A DNA stretch of 64,000 nucleotides from Pandoraea sp. ASV26 (GCF_016428915.1 NZ_JAELTP010000009.1:1-64000), one strand, 5' to 3'. Shown: positions 27,937 through 37,433, counted from the first letter of the stretch. A program made the numbers and translations. Notes: generated by a model from the letters alone, not told the origin.

Positions 27937-28199
27937 GATGGCGCTCTCCCAAAACAGTGATCGTCTCCAGAACACGCAAACCCGCTCTCGCCTGACGCGA
28001 CGTTGTCACCGGCGCTTTGCTGTCACATCGCTTTCCTGCGGGCTGCCATTGCAGATTACGCAGCCCAACCCATAAAAGACAGTTAAAGTTAATTATGCAA
28101 ACCATCAACGATTACTTATACTTCGAGATCTGTCCGTGAGCGGTATTTCACTCGCGCAAATCACGCTGTCGCCCCTCCCGATCTCTGGAAGCCTGCCGC

Positions 28200-29192
28200 A
28201 TGAAACACGCCACGCTCCGTCAGTTGAAGGTCTTTGAAACCGTGGCGCGCCACCTGAGCTTTTCGCGCGCCGCCGAAGAATTGCACCTCACGCAACCGGC
28301 CGTCTCGACACAGGTCAAGCAACTTGAGACGCACGCCGGACTCCCGCTCTTCGAGCAACTGGGCAAGAAGATTTTTCTGACGCCAGCGGGCAGCGAGATG
28401 CTGCATTACAGCCGCGCGATCATTGCGCTCTTTCGTGAAACCGAAGAAGCGATGGATCACCTCAAGGGCATCACGGGCGGCAAGCTCAACGTGGCCGTCA
28501 TCAGCGCGGGCGACTATTTCTTCCCCCGGCTGCTCGCGGCATTTACCGCGCGCCATCCCGGCGTGACGCTGGGCCTCACGGTGCATAACCGCGAGGAACT
28601 GCTGCATCAGCTCACCGAGAACCTCACGGATCTTGCGGTGATGGTGCGGCCGCCCCACGAGATCGACACGATCAACGAAGCCTTTGCGCCGCACCCCTAC
28701 GTCATCGTGGCGCCACCGGACCATCCGCTCGCCGGTCAGCAACAGATCCCGTTCTCGCGCCTGACGCAAGAACCGTTCATCAGCCGCGAGCGCGGATCCG
28801 ACACCTGGAACTCCCTGCAAGACGCGTTTGGTCATCGCACCCAGCAACTGAAGATCACGATGGAGATCGCCAGCACGGAAACCATCAAGCAAGCGGTCGT
28901 GGCGGGCATGGGTATCAGCTTCCTGTCCGCGCACACCGTCGGCATGGAACTACAGACGGGCCAGTTGACGGTGCTCGACGTGCAAGGCTTTCCCGCCTGG
29001 CAAAGCTGGTACGTCGTGCATCGTCGCAGCAAGCGCTTGCCGCCGGTCGCGCAAGCCTTTCGGGAATTCCTGCTCGCCGACGGGGCCACGCTCATCGACG
29101 GCATGATGGCTTACAAGAGCCCCGTGCCGCCGCCCGAAGGGCGCGGGAAACACTACGCTACCCCAGCTGCCCCGCGCCAGACAGATCCTTGA
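28200..29192 (+). CDS. LysR family regulator, CbbR-like
   Basis: 330 aa. The HTH lies at residues 4-63 (ATLRQLKVFETVARHLSFSRAAEELHLTQPAVSTQVKQLETHAGLPLFEQLGKKIFLTPAG), a sequence type typical of CbbR-like regulators. The effector domain includes VVAGMGISFLSAHTVGMEL near residue 240. It has a C-terminal tail rich in Pro. It is divergent from the unknown gene plus pntAa-pntAb-pntB, across a 263-bp AT-richer gap. CbbR proteins sense NADPH or phosphorylated metabolites, so control of a transhydrogenase operon is plausible, but this is inference. Confidence 0.87.
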   Translation: MKHATLRQLKVFETVARHLSFSRAAEELHLTQPAVSTQVKQLETHAGLPLFEQLGKKIFLTPAGSEMLHYSRAIIALFRETEEAMDHLKGITGGKLNVAVISAGDYFFPRLLAAFTARHPGVTLGLTVHNREELLHQLTENLTDLAVMVRPPHEIDTINEAFAPHPYVIVAPPDHPLAGQQQIPFSRLTQEPFISRERGSDTWNSLQDAFGHRTQQLKITMEIASTETIKQAVVAGMGISFLSAHTVGMELQTGQLTVLDVQGFPAWQSWYVVHRRSKRLPPVAQAFREFLLADGATLIDGMMAYKSPVPPPEGRGKHYATPAAPRQTDP

Positions 29193-29193
29193 T

Positions 29194-29229
29194 CGGCTGA
29201 ATCCACTGAATCCGCCGAATCCGCCGAAT
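29194..29229. repeat. 9-bp tandem repeat, four units
   Basis: CGGCTGAAT, CCACTGAAT, CCGCCGAAT, CCGCCGAAT follow directly after the stop codon of the LysR gene (ends 29192). The last two are identical. Confidence 0.8.
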
Positions 29230-29311
29230 CTGACGAGTCGGCCAAATGAAAAAGGGCGATCGACTCAGGCCATTGCCACCCCGGCCGACCACCGTGAAAT
29301 CGGTTGCGTCG

Positions 29312-30085
29312 TCAGCCGCCCATGCGGTTGGCCAACGTCCCCAGTCCGTCGATGCTCACCTCCACCAGCGCGCCCTCTTTCATCGAGCCCACGCCGATCG
29401 ACGTGCCCACTGCGATCACATCGCCCGGCAGCAGGGTCATGTCCTGCGAGAGACGCGCGACGAGTTGCCACGGGTTGAAGATCATGTCCGCGAGCGGGTA
29501 ACGCTGACGCTCCGTGCCGTCGAGCCGCGTGACCAGTTCCGCCTCGCGCCAGTCGAAATCCTGTGCGATGACGGGGCCGATACAGCCGAACGTGTCGAAG
29601 CCCTTGGCGCGTGTCCACTGCGCGAAGTTGCCGTCCTGCTCGATGATTTCAGCGGCGGTGACGTCGTTGACCAGCGTGTAGCCAAGAATGTGATCGCGTG
29701 CGGCTTCCTCGCTCACGTGGCTCGCGCGCTTGCCGATCACCACGCCCAGTTCGCCCTCGAACACGATCTTGCCGGCATACGACGCCGGCCGACGGATCAC
29801 GGCGTCGGGGCCGGACAACGACGTCGCAGGCTTGATGAGAAAGAGCGGATGCGACGGCGCGGCCTTGCCGAGCTTCGCGCCCAGCGCGTGAAAGTTGTTC
29901 CACAGCGCCACGATTTTCGTGGGCTCGCACGGGCATAGCAGATCGACCGCGTTGCGCGCCACCGTCGCGCCGGTCGCAATCGGCTGATCGAAGAGATTGC
30001 CGCGATGTTCGAGAATGTGATCGCCCTGCAACAGGCCAAAGCCGATGCGTCCATGGGCGGTCTTGAATCGGGTCCAGAGCTTCAT
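29312..30085 (-). CDS. Fumarylacetoacetate hydrolase family protein
   Basis: 257 aa. FAH-fold enzymes hydrolyse, decarboxylate or hydrate 2-keto acids with a divalent metal. The metal-binding acidic residues are in KIVFEGELGVVIGK (two Glu, about residue 110), and NDVTAAEIIEQDGNFAQWTRAKGFDTFGCIGPVI is the diagnostic central block. The start at 30085 begins the conserved MKLWTRFKTAHGRIGFGLL, with no strong ribosome site. It is co-directional with and 149 bp downstream of frc1, separated by a strong hairpin. A role in C2/C4 keto-acid handling next to oxalate degradation is possible but not shown. Confidence 0.85.
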   Translation of the reverse strand: MKLWTRFKTAHGRIGFGLLQGDHILEHRGNLFDQPIATGATVARNAVDLLCPCEPTKIVALWNNFHALGAKLGKAAPSHPLFLIKPATSLSGPDAVIRRPASYAGKIVFEGELGVVIGKRASHVSEEAARDHILGYTLVNDVTAAEIIEQDGNFAQWTRAKGFDTFGCIGPVIAQDFDWREAELVTRLDGTERQRYPLADMIFNPWQLVARLSQDMTLLPGDVIAVGTSIGVGSMKEGALVEVSIDGLGTLANRMGG

Positions 30086-30182
30086 GCGTTTGCCATTCCT
30101 GTAACGGCCCGGCGGCGCGGCACGGTTCGCCGCGCGTACGCCGGACACGATGTCTTGAAGTCATTCACATCGGCCTTATGCA

Positions 30183-30218
30183 GCGAGTGTCTGCGCGGGC
30201 ACCTGTGCAGACACTCGC
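30183..30218. terminator. Perfect 12-bp hairpin downstream of frc1
   Basis: GCGAGTGTCTGC (30183-30194) is the exact reverse complement of GCAGACACTCGC (30207-30218), with a 12-base loop. It lies 17 bp after the frc1 stop. No T-tract follows on the frc1 strand, so it may be an attenuator or an mRNA-stabilising stem more than a full terminator. Confidence 0.6.
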
Positions 30219-30234
30219 GCTCGCAGGGCGCCGC

Positions 30235-31482
30235 TCACACCGCGCCGACTTCGCGCAGGGCAGCGATCTGTTGTGCGCTGTAGCCGAATTCGGAGAGCAC
30301 GTCGTCGGTATGCTCGCCAAGCAGCGGCGAGCGCTCCACATGGGTGGGGCTGTCCGAGAGCTTGATCGGGTTGCCGACGGTGAGGTACTTGCCCCGCTTC
30401 GGGTGATCGACTTCGACGATGGTCCCGGTCTCGCGCAGTGACATGTCCTCTGCGATTTCCTTCATCGAGAGGATCGGGCCGCACGGAATGTCGTACTCGT
30501 TGAGGATGGCCATGACTTCGAACTTCGTCTTCGTCATCGTCCATTGTTCAATCGTGTCGAAGATCTCGCGCAGACGCGGCAAACGCGCACGCGGCGTGGC
30601 GTAATCCGGATGTTCGACCCACTCCGGCTTGCCGATCACCTTGCAGATCGAACCCCACACGGGCGCCTGCGTGATGAAGTAGATGTACGCGTTCGGGTCC
30701 GTCTCCCAGCCCTTGCACTTGAGAATCCAGCCCGGCTGACCACCCCCGGACGCGTTACCGGCGCGCGGCACCGCATCGCCGAATTGACCGTTCGGGAACT
30801 GCGGGTACTCTTCCATCACGCGCGCGCGCTCCAGACGCTGCTGGTCGCGCAGCTTCACGCGGCACAGGTTCAGCACGCCGTCCTGCATCGCGGCCAGCAC
30901 GCGCTGGCCCTTCCCGGTCATCGTGCGCTGATACAGCGCCGTGACGATGCCCAGGGCCAGATGCAACCCGGTGCCGGAGTCGCCGATCTGCGCGCCCGTG
31001 ACCATCGGCGGGCCATCGTCGAAGCCGGTCGTCGACGCCGCGCCACCCACGCACTGCGCCACGTTTTCGTAGACCTTGCAGTCCTGATACGGCCCCGGGC
31101 CGAAGCCCTTGACCGACGCCACGATCATGCGCGGGTTCAGCGCGTGGATGTGTTCCCACGTGAAGCCCATGCGATCGAGCGCGCCGGGCGCGAAGTTCTC
31201 CACGAGCACGTCGCAGTCGCGAATCATGCGCTCGAGCACCGCCTTGCCTTCAGGGTGCTTGGTATCGAGCGTGATCGAGCGCTTGTTGCTGTTGAGCATC
31301 GTGAAGTAGAGGCTGTCCGCGTCGGGAATGTCACGCAGTTGATCGCGCGTGACGTCGCCGTGACCCGCGCGTTCGATCTTGATCACGTCGGCGCCGAACC
31401 ACGCGAGCAACTGTGTGCACGTCGGCCCGGACTGCACGTGCGTGAAATCGAGAATGCGCACACCTTCAAGTGCCTTGCCCAT
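30235..31482 (-). CDS. frc: Formyl-CoA:oxalate CoA-transferase, first copy
   Basis: 415-aa class III CoA-transferase that swaps CoA from formyl-CoA to oxalate. By position it matches E. coli YfdW: Gln17 (HVQSGP), catalytic Asp168 in GDSGTG (Asp169 in Oxalobacter Frc), and Gln48 where Oxalobacter has Trp48. The glycine loop over the active site reads NASGGGQ (Ser245 in place of the first Gly). It lacks the extra loop of the Oxalobacter enzyme. GGAG lies six bases upstream of the ATG at 31482. A 43-codon frame with a very strong ribosome site precedes it by 12 bp, and one copy of the 13-bp cluster motif lies upstream (31794). A second paralogue is at 32844. Confidence 0.93.
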   Translation of the reverse strand: MGKALEGVRILDFTHVQSGPTCTQLLAWFGADVIKIERAGHGDVTRDQLRDIPDADSLYFTMLNSNKRSITLDTKHPEGKAVLERMIRDCDVLVENFAPGALDRMGFTWEHIHALNPRMIVASVKGFGPGPYQDCKVYENVAQCVGGAASTTGFDDGPPMVTGAQIGDSGTGLHLALGIVTALYQRTMTGKGQRVLAAMQDGVLNLCRVKLRDQQRLERARVMEEYPQFPNGQFGDAVPRAGNASGGGQPGWILKCKGWETDPNAYIYFITQAPVWGSICKVIGKPEWVEHPDYATPRARLPRLREIFDTIEQWTMTKTKFEVMAILNEYDIPCGPILSMKEIAEDMSLRETGTIVEVDHPKRGKYLTVGNPIKLSDSPTHVERSPLLGEHTDDVLSEFGYSAQQIAALREVGAV

Positions 31483-31494
31483 GATCGTCTCCGC

Positions 31495-31626
31495 TCAGCA
31501 GTTCGCCAGGGCAGACGCGCCCGGGACAGACACCGAAAGTTGGCTCACGGCACACGCCGCTGTCTGCTGTGCGTGTGTGCCACACGTGGGGCTGGCTTCG
31601 CGCCGGAAGCTGGCGACGGTGAACAT
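31495..31626 (-). CDS. Possible 43-aa leader peptide upstream of frc1
   Basis: The ATG at 31626 is preceded by GGAGGAG with a 7-base spacer, one of the best ribosome sites in the window. The frame (starts MFTVASFRRE, three Cys, ends ALANC) stops 12 bp before the frc1 start, near the frc1 ribosome site. It has no recognisable domain. It could be a leader that couples translation to frc1, or a small protein in its own right. Conservation in related genomes would decide. Confidence 0.45.
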   Translation of the reverse strand: MFTVASFRREASPTCGTHAQQTAACAVSQLSVSVPGASALANC

Positions 31627-32181
31627 GGTTTGTCTCCTCCTGATGCGACGGCGTTTATGTAATGGGTCTGCGAAACCGGGCGAAGCGCGGGTCTGAACAC
31701 GGGTATAAGCGCGGCTCAAAACGCCGGTATCGCGGGATCTCACGAAGGCCGTCGCCGCTACGGGCGCCATGCCTGCCGTTGATCTATTCTTGTGATATAC
31801 GGTATTTCATACATGATATTTTATCAACGGCTTTTTGTTGCCTATGCGTTTTGCTGTGTCGCCGCATGGCGCAGATGAAAATGGCCGGAATGCCCATCAA
31901 TAAAGGGGAAACGCAGCGCAACATGGCGTACTCAGAACCGCTGGTCTACGGGTTTACAGGCATACACCGTCGGCCTGAAAATCGCCCCTCCTCACCCGGA
32001 ATTCATTAAATCCTCATTTAATATATTGAATACAAAATACATATTGATCCCCTCTTTGCGATTGAACCGCCCCGAAAGCAAAAAAGCACCGATTCGCGGC
32101 ACCCCACATCGGGTGCGTCGCGAATCGGTGCTTCCTTGAATTCTCGCTGGCGTTCAGTCGCCAGAGACTGCCGTCAAATGA
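31627..32181. other. Leader and promoter region of frc1
   Basis: No further gene is supported. It contains the cluster motif at 31794-31806, an AT-rich zone (31790-31830), and a second AT-rich zone near 32016-32046 with TTGAATACAAAATACATATTG-like half-sites. The right part abuts the stop of the PAS gene (32182). Confidence 0.5.
31794..31806 (+). promoter_or_regulatory. Oxalate-cluster motif, site A (frc1 promoter)
   Basis: TGATATACGGTAT, identical to site E in front of fdsG (opposite strand there). It lies 312 bp upstream of the frc1 start and 168 bp upstream of the small leader frame. Flanks add ATTTCATACATGATAT, another half-site. Confidence 0.7.
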
Positions 32182-32622
32182 TCAGCCCGCAGTGGCGGCG
32201 ACCTTGGCTTCCAGTTCGGCCAATCGCTTGCGCAGTTGGCGATCCTCCTGAAAGCGCGCCGTCTCGTCGCGAATCACCGCCACGATGCCGGTCACTTCGC
32301 CGTCAGCGTCGTGCAGCAGCGCTACCGTGAACGCAATCGACATGGACCGGCCGTCCTTGTGCGCGGCGGGCACTTTCAACAGATCGCTGCCGTACCTGGT
32401 CTGCCCGGTCTGCATCGTCTTGGCATAGCCATCGTTGTGACGTGCCCGCAGCCGCTCGGGAATGATGATGTCCAGCGGCTGCCCTACCGCCTCGGCCGCC
32501 GAGAAACCGAACATCTTTTGCGCGCCGTCATTCCAGAGCGTGATGATGTTCTGCGGATCGGCCACGACGATGGCGTCGCCCACCACCTGCACCAACTGAT
32601 TGACGTCGACGGATGCACTCAT
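32182..32622 (-). CDS. Stand-alone PAS-domain protein
   Basis: 146 aa. One PAS domain fills residues 8-125 (VVGDAIVVADPQNIITLWNDGAQKMFGFSAAEAVGQPLDIIIPERLRARHNDGY, then AFTVALLHDADGEVTGIVAVIRDET). A short C-terminal coiled coil (RQLRKRLAELEAKV) could dimerise it. There is no output domain. GGAGAC lies just upstream of the start at 32622. It is downstream of the oxlT-oxc-frc2 terminator, co-directional, and upstream of frc1. PAS domains bind small ligands, haem or flavin; which one here is unknown. Confidence 0.85.
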   Translation of the reverse strand: MSASVDVNQLVQVVGDAIVVADPQNIITLWNDGAQKMFGFSAAEAVGQPLDIIIPERLRARHNDGYAKTMQTGQTRYGSDLLKVPAAHKDGRSMSIAFTVALLHDADGEVTGIVAVIRDETARFQEDRQLRKRLAELEAKVAATAG

Positions 32623-32713
32623 GATGTCTCCAATGATCTTGTGGGGAATGCGGTTGGCACGGCTACCAAACATGCCAATAAAGTACATCAATGAGCGGAC
32701 AGCACCGTCCCGA

Positions 32714-32756
32714 AAATAAAAATGGGTGCTGGCTCCGCGCGGAGCCGCACCCATGA
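32714..32756 (-). terminator. Intrinsic terminator of the oxlT-oxc-frc2 operon
   Basis: On the minus strand ATGGGTGC + GGCTCCGCGCGGAGCC + A + GCACCCAT forms a long GC-rich stem (32724-32756) followed directly by TTTTTATTTTC. It lies 87 bp after the frc2 stop and 92 bp before the PAS gene start, so the PAS gene needs its own promoter or read-through. Confidence 0.85.
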
Positions 32757-32843
32757 ACCGCTTCGCGTGCTCGCTTGCGCGCAGGCGCCGTTGCCGCACG
32801 GGGGCGGCTTCGGCACATGCGGCGCATGCTCAGCGTGCCGAAC

Positions 32844-34094
32844 TTAGACCGAACGCGACGTATGCAGGTTGGCGATCTGTTCCTTGCTGTAGCCCAGCTC
32901 GGCCAGGATCTCGTCGGTGTGTTCGCCCAGCAGCGGCGAGCCCGTGATTTCCGGCTTCAGCCCCGAGAACTTGATCGGGCTGCCGACGGTCAGGTACGTG
33001 CCCCGCTGCTTGTGCGGCACTTCCACGATCGTGCCCGATGCGCGCAGCGACGGGTCGTTCGCGATTTCCTTCATCGAGAGCACCGGCGCGCACGGGATGT
33101 CGAACTTGCGCAGGATGTCCACCGCTTCGTACTTCGTCTTGTCGGCGAGCCACTCTTCGATGGTCGCGAAAATGTCGAAGATGTGCGGTTGACGGGCTTG
33201 CGCGGTGGCGTAGTTCGGATCGCTGATCCATTCCGGCTTGCCCAGCGCGCGGCAGATCGGCTCCCAGGCGTGGCCCTGAATCGTGAAGTAGATGTACGCG
33301 TTCGGATCCGTCTCCCAGCCCTTGCACTTGAGCACCCAGCCCGGCTGGCCGCCACCGCCGGCGTTACCGCCGCGCGGCACCACGTCGCTGAATTCGCCGT
33401 GCGGGTATTGCGGATACTCTTCGAGGTAGCCGACACGATCCAGACGCTGTTGGTCGCGCAGCTTCACGCGGCACAGGTTGATGACCGAATCCTGCATCGA
33501 GACGGCGACCTTCTGACCACGGCCCGTCTGGCCACGGCCGATGAGTGCCGTCAGAATGCCGATGGCCAGGTGCATGCCGGTGTTGCTGTCGCCGAGTGCA
33601 GCGGCCGACACGGTCGGGGGACCGTCCCAGAAGCCGGTCGTCGAAGCGGCGCCGCCGGCGCACTGCGCCACGTTTTCATAGACCTTCAGGTCGTCGTAGT
33701 GGTGGCCGTCAGAGAAGCCCTTGACCGATGCCACGATGAGCTTCGGGTTCAGTTCGTTCAGACGCTCCCACGTGAAGCCCATGCGATCGAGGGCGCCCGG
33801 TGCGAAGTTCTCGACGAGCACGTCCGATTCCTTCACCAGCTTCTCGAGCACTTCCTTGCCTTCCGGCGTCTTCGTATCCAGCGTCAGCGAGCGCTTGTTG
33901 CTGTTGAGCATGGTGAAGTACAAGGCATCGGCGTCGGGGATATCGCGCAGTTGGCTACGCGTGACGTCGCCCGAGCCCGGGCGCTCCACCTTGATGACGT
34001 CGGCACCGAACCAGGCCAGCAACTGCGTACAGGCGGGGCCGGCTTGCACGTGCGTGAAGTCGATGATCTTGATGCCTTCGAGGGGTTTGCTCAT
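32844..34094 (-). CDS. frc: Formyl-CoA:oxalate CoA-transferase, second copy
   Basis: 416 aa, the same length as E. coli YfdW. Gln17, the catalytic Asp169 (GDSNTG), Gln48 (YfdW type, not Oxalobacter Trp48) and the intact glycine loop [10 protein letters not shown] (Gly246-249) are all present. It converts oxalate to oxalyl-CoA using the formyl-CoA made by Oxc. AGGAG lies seven bases upstream of the start at 34094. It is 25 bp downstream of oxc and forms the last gene of oxlT-oxc-frc2. This copy has the canonical active site and is probably the main catabolic enzyme. Confidence 0.96.
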   Translation of the reverse strand: MSKPLEGIKIIDFTHVQAGPACTQLLAWFGADVIKVERPGSGDVTRSQLRDIPDADALYFTMLNSNKRSLTLDTKTPEGKEVLEKLVKESDVLVENFAPGALDRMGFTWERLNELNPKLIVASVKGFSDGHHYDDLKVYENVAQCAGGAASTTGFWDGPPTVSAAALGDSNTGMHLAIGILTALIGRGQTGRGQKVAVSMQDSVINLCRVKLRDQQRLDRVGYLEEYPQYPHGEFSDVVPRGGNAGGGGQPGWVLKCKGWETDPNAYIYFTIQGHAWEPICRALGKPEWISDPNYATAQARQPHIFDIFATIEEWLADKTKYEAVDILRKFDIPCAPVLSMKEIANDPSLRASGTIVEVPHKQRGTYLTVGSPIKFSGLKPEITGSPLLGEHTDEILAELGYSKEQIANLHTSRSV

Positions 34095-34119
34095 GTCATG
34101 TCTCCTTGATTGACTCGGA

Positions 34120-35910
34120 TTACTTTTTCATCGCCGCGCTTTGCGGATTCAGGTTCGTCAGACGGCCGCTTTCGGTGCCTGCGGCTTCGTCGATGACGGC
34201 ATTGATGAGGGCCGGCTTGCCTGCCGCGATGGCTTCTTGCAGTGCCTTCGTCAGTTCTTGCGGCGTGGTGACGTTGTAGCCAATGCCACCGAAGGCTTCG
34301 ATCATCTTGTCGTAGCGCGCGCCCTTGACGAACACGGTCGGCGCCACGTCCTTGCCGCCCGTCGGATTGACGTCGGTGCCGCGGTACACGCCGTTGTTGT
34401 TGAAGATGATGGTGGTGACCGGCAGCTCGTAACGGCAGATGGTTTCGAGCTCCATGCCGCTGAAGCCGAACGCGCTGTCACCTTCGATGGCGACGACCGG
34501 CTGGCCGCTTGTGACGGCAGCGCCGATGGCGAAGCCCATGCCGATGCCCATCACGCCCCAGGTCCCCGAGTCGAAGCGCTTGCGCGGCTGGTACTGGTCG
34601 ATGATGGCGCGGGCGTAGTCGAGCGTGTTCGCACCTTCGTTGACGAGGTTGATGTCCGGATACTGCTTGAGCACGTCGCGAATCGCGCCGAGTGCGCTGT
34701 GGAAGTTCATCGGCGACGGGTTCTGGGCAAGCGTTGCCGCCATCTTGGCCAGGTTCTTGTTCTTGCGCTCGGCAATCGCGCCCGTCCATTCGGCGGACGG
34801 CTTGCCGAACTGGCTGTCCACACCGGCGAGCAGTGCCGACACGCACGAGCCGATGTCACCGATGACCGGCGCGGCAATCGCGACGTTGCTGTCGATTTCC
34901 GTGGGCGAGATGTCGATCTGAACGAACTTCTTCGGTGCCGAGCCCCACGTCTTGCCCTTGCCGTGCGCGAGCAGCCAGTTCAGGCGCGCGCCGATCAGCA
35001 CGACGACGTCGGCCTCTTGCAGCACGAACGAGCGGGCGGCCGATGCCGATTGCTCATGCGTGTCGGGCAGCAGGCCCTTGGCCATCGACATCGGCAGATA
35101 AGGAATGCCGGTCTTCTCGATGAAGGCACGGATGTCGGCATCAGCCTGCGCGTAGGCCGCGCCCTTGCCCAGCAGAATCAGCGGACGCTTGGCGCCCTTG
35201 ATGACGTCGAGCGCGCGCTGGACGGCGTCCGGCGCGGGGATCTGACGCGGTGCGGCGTCGATCACGCGAATCAGCGAGTCCTTCGCTTTTTGTGCGTCGA
35301 TGGTCTGCGCCAGCAGCTTGGCGGGCAGATCCAGATAGACGCCGCCGGGACGGCCGGACACGGCCGCACGGATCGCGCGGGCCAGACCAACACCGATGTC
35401 TTCGGCGTGCAGCACGCGATAGGCCGCCTTGCAATACGGCTTGGCCGCATTGAGTTGATCCATCTCTTCGTAGTCGCCCTGCTGCAAATCGACGATCTCA
35501 CGCTCGCTCGAGCCGCTGATGAGAATCATCGGGAAGCAGTTGGTGGTCGCATTGGCGAGTGCAGTCAGGCCATTGAGGAAACCCGGTGCCGATACGGTCA
35601 GGCAGATGCCGGGCTTTTGCGTCATGAAGCCGGCGATAGCGGCGGCGTGGCCGGCATGCTGTTCATGGCGAAAGCCGATGAAGCGCATGCCTTCGGCTTG
35701 CGCGAGGCGAGCCAGATCGGTGATGGGAATCCCCACCAGACCGAAGATGGTATCGATGTCGTTCGCTTTCAGGGCATCGATGACCAGATGGAAGCCATCC
35801 GTCGTTTCTGCCTCGGACACGATGTTCGCGTGTCGGCTGGGGTCTTTGAGCGAGTCGCCCGCAGTGTCGTTTTCCGCCTTGCCGACTGGCACGGTCATCG
35901 CAATGGACAT
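34120..35910 (-). CDS. oxc: Oxalyl-CoA decarboxylase
   Basis: 596-aa thiamine-diphosphate enzyme that decarboxylates oxalyl-CoA to formyl-CoA. The activating Glu is Glu83 ([11 protein letters not shown]). The ThDP/Mg motif is [19 protein letters not shown]...NNN (about residues 477-506). Tyr509, Ser581 and Arg583 match the Oxalobacter active-site Tyr483, Ser553 and Arg555. The N-terminus is about 27 residues longer than in Oxalobacter. The start at 35910 has GGAGG eight bases upstream; the frame also opens five codons earlier. Middle gene of oxlT-oxc-frc2. Confidence 0.96.
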   Translation of the reverse strand: MSIAMTVPVGKAENDTAGDSLKDPSRHANIVSEAETTDGFHLVIDALKANDIDTIFGLVGIPITDLARLAQAEGMRFIGFRHEQHAGHAAAIAGFMTQKPGICLTVSAPGFLNGLTALANATTNCFPMILISGSSEREIVDLQQGDYEEMDQLNAAKPYCKAAYRVLHAEDIGVGLARAIRAAVSGRPGGVYLDLPAKLLAQTIDAQKAKDSLIRVIDAAPRQIPAPDAVQRALDVIKGAKRPLILLGKGAAYAQADADIRAFIEKTGIPYLPMSMAKGLLPDTHEQSASAARSFVLQEADVVVLIGARLNWLLAHGKGKTWGSAPKKFVQIDISPTEIDSNVAIAAPVIGDIGSCVSALLAGVDSQFGKPSAEWTGAIAERKNKNLAKMAATLAQNPSPMNFHSALGAIRDVLKQYPDINLVNEGANTLDYARAIIDQYQPRKRFDSGTWGVMGIGMGFAIGAAVTSGQPVVAIEGDSAFGFSGMELETICRYELPVTTIIFNNNGVYRGTDVNPTGGKDVAPTVFVKGARYDKMIEAFGGIGYNVTTPQELTKALQEAIAAGKPALINAVIDEAAGTESGRLTNLNPQSAAMKK

Positions 35911-36001
35911 AATTCTCTCCTCCAATTTTTCCGGTTTCAGTGTTGCGTCGTCTTGTCTGACGATTAGTGGGTATTCCTGTACTGCTTCTCTACTTGCTCA
36001 T

Positions 36002-36045
36002 CCGGCCGTGCAACCGGGCCCGCGAGGGCACGGATTGCACGCCGG
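36002..36045. other. Inverted repeat between oxlT and oxc
   Basis: CCGGCCGTGCAA (36002-36013) pairs with TTGCACGCCGG (36035-36045) with one bulge, loop 21 bases. It lies in the 191-bp gap between the oxlT stop and the oxc start, with no T-tract. It could be an mRNA processing or stabilising stem that sets the ratio of carrier to enzyme. Confidence 0.5.
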
Positions 36046-36101
36046 TCAAACATGTCGCTAATCAAGCCAGCCAGTCTGCTTCTTCACTTCATCAGTGCGC
36101 C

Positions 36102-37433
36102 TTACGTGGTACTGCGGCTCAGGTCCGCAGCCTTCACGACCGGCGCATCGGCTTGCGCCTTGTAGTCGCTCGCGTAACGTTGCGCCAGGCGGGCACGCAT
36201 CGGCTTGAGGACGAACAAAGCAAGGAAGGCAGCGAAGGCATTCATGCCGCAGGCGACCATGAACACGGCCTGCCAGCTACCGGTCATCGAGGTGATGACA
36301 CTCGAGAAGGGCACCAGCAAAGCGGCGGTCCCCTTCGCGGTGTACAGCATTCCCGCGTTGGTGGCGGCATACTTCGAGCCATACGTGTCGGCGCAGGTCG
36401 CCGGGAACAAGCTGTAGATCTCACCCCAGGCGAAGAACACCAGGCCGGTCAGAAGCACGAAGGCCACCGGGTGCTGGCCATACTTCGCCAGCGCGTAAAT
36501 CCCGACGGCTTCCATCGCGAAAGCGATGAACATCGTGTTTTCCCGGCCGATCTTGTCCGAGATCCAGCCGAACACCGGACGCGTCACCCCGTTGAGCACA
36601 CGGTCGATGGCCAGTGCGAAGGTGAGTGCGGGCAGTGTGAGACCGAGAAGCGAGACAGGTGCCTGATCCAGACCGTAGTCCTTGGCGATCGGGCCGAGCT
36701 GTGCCGTTGCCATCAGACCGCCGGCGGCCATCAGCACGAACATCAGATACATCAGCCAGAACACCGGGGAGCGCATGACTTCCGTCGGCTTGGCGTTGTA
36801 GCGCATTGCCCCAGGTGCCAGCTTCTTGAGGGCTTCGATCGATGCGGGCGGGCTGGCGAGCGCCAGACCCAGCACCAGCACGATGATCCCCTGCCCCAGA
36901 CCGAAGGTCAGGAAGGTGCTCTCGTAGCCGCTGGACTTGATCATGTTGGCGATCGGTACCACGGTCAGTGCCGAACCGGCGCCGAAGCCGGCAGCGGTAA
37001 TGCCCGCGGCAAGACCGCGACGATCCGGGAACCACTTCAGCGCGTTACCCACACAGGTGCCATACACCGCACCGGCGCCCACACCACCCACCGCCGCTGC
37101 GAAATACAGCATCGGCAGCGAGGACGCATAGGCATTCATCGCCCAGGCAATACCGCACAACAGCCCCCCACCGACCACGACAGGGCGCGGACCGAACTTG
37201 TCGACCAGATACCCTTCGATCGGCACCAGCCAGGTTTCGGTCACGACGAAAATCGTGAACGCCACCTGAATGGCCGTACGGCCCCAGTGATACTTCTCAT
37301 CGATCGGGTTGACGAACAGCGTCCACCCGTACTGCAAGTTGGCGATCATCGCCATGCAAATCACGCCGAACACGAGCTGAACCCAAGGGCTCGCGAACAC
37401 GGATTGCTTACCGTGTTGATTTGTCGTCTCCAC
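36102..37433 (-). CDS. oxlT: Oxalate:formate antiporter
   Basis: 443-aa MFS carrier with 12 hydrophobic segments that exchanges external oxalate(2-) for internal formate(1-), an electrogenic step that helps generate proton-motive force. Arg285 (NGVTRPVFGW) and Lys367 (MLYTAKGTAALL) correspond to the substrate-binding Arg272 and Lys355 of Oxalobacter OxlT. I chose the GTG at 37433 as start because GGAGG lies five bases upstream; an upstream GTG (37475) adds 14 residues but has a poor ribosome site. First gene of the operon with oxc and frc2. Cluster motif site B lies about 170 bp upstream. Confidence 0.93.
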   Translation of the reverse strand: METTNQHGKQSVFASPWVQLVFGVICMAMIANLQYGWTLFVNPIDEKYHWGRTAIQVAFTIFVVTETWLVPIEGYLVDKFGPRPVVVGGGLLCGIAWAMNAYASSLPMLYFAAAVGGVGAGAVYGTCVGNALKWFPDRRGLAAGITAAGFGAGSALTVVPIANMIKSSGYESTFLTFGLGQGIIVLVLGLALASPPASIEALKKLAPGAMRYNAKPTEVMRSPVFWLMYLMFVLMAAGGLMATAQLGPIAKDYGLDQAPVSLLGLTLPALTFALAIDRVLNGVTRPVFGWISDKIGRENTMFIAFAMEAVGIYALAKYGQHPVAFVLLTGLVFFAWGEIYSLFPATCADTYGSKYAATNAGMLYTAKGTAALLVPFSSVITSMTGSWQAVFMVACGMNAFAAFLALFVLKPMRARLAQRYASDYKAQADAPVVKAADLSRSTT

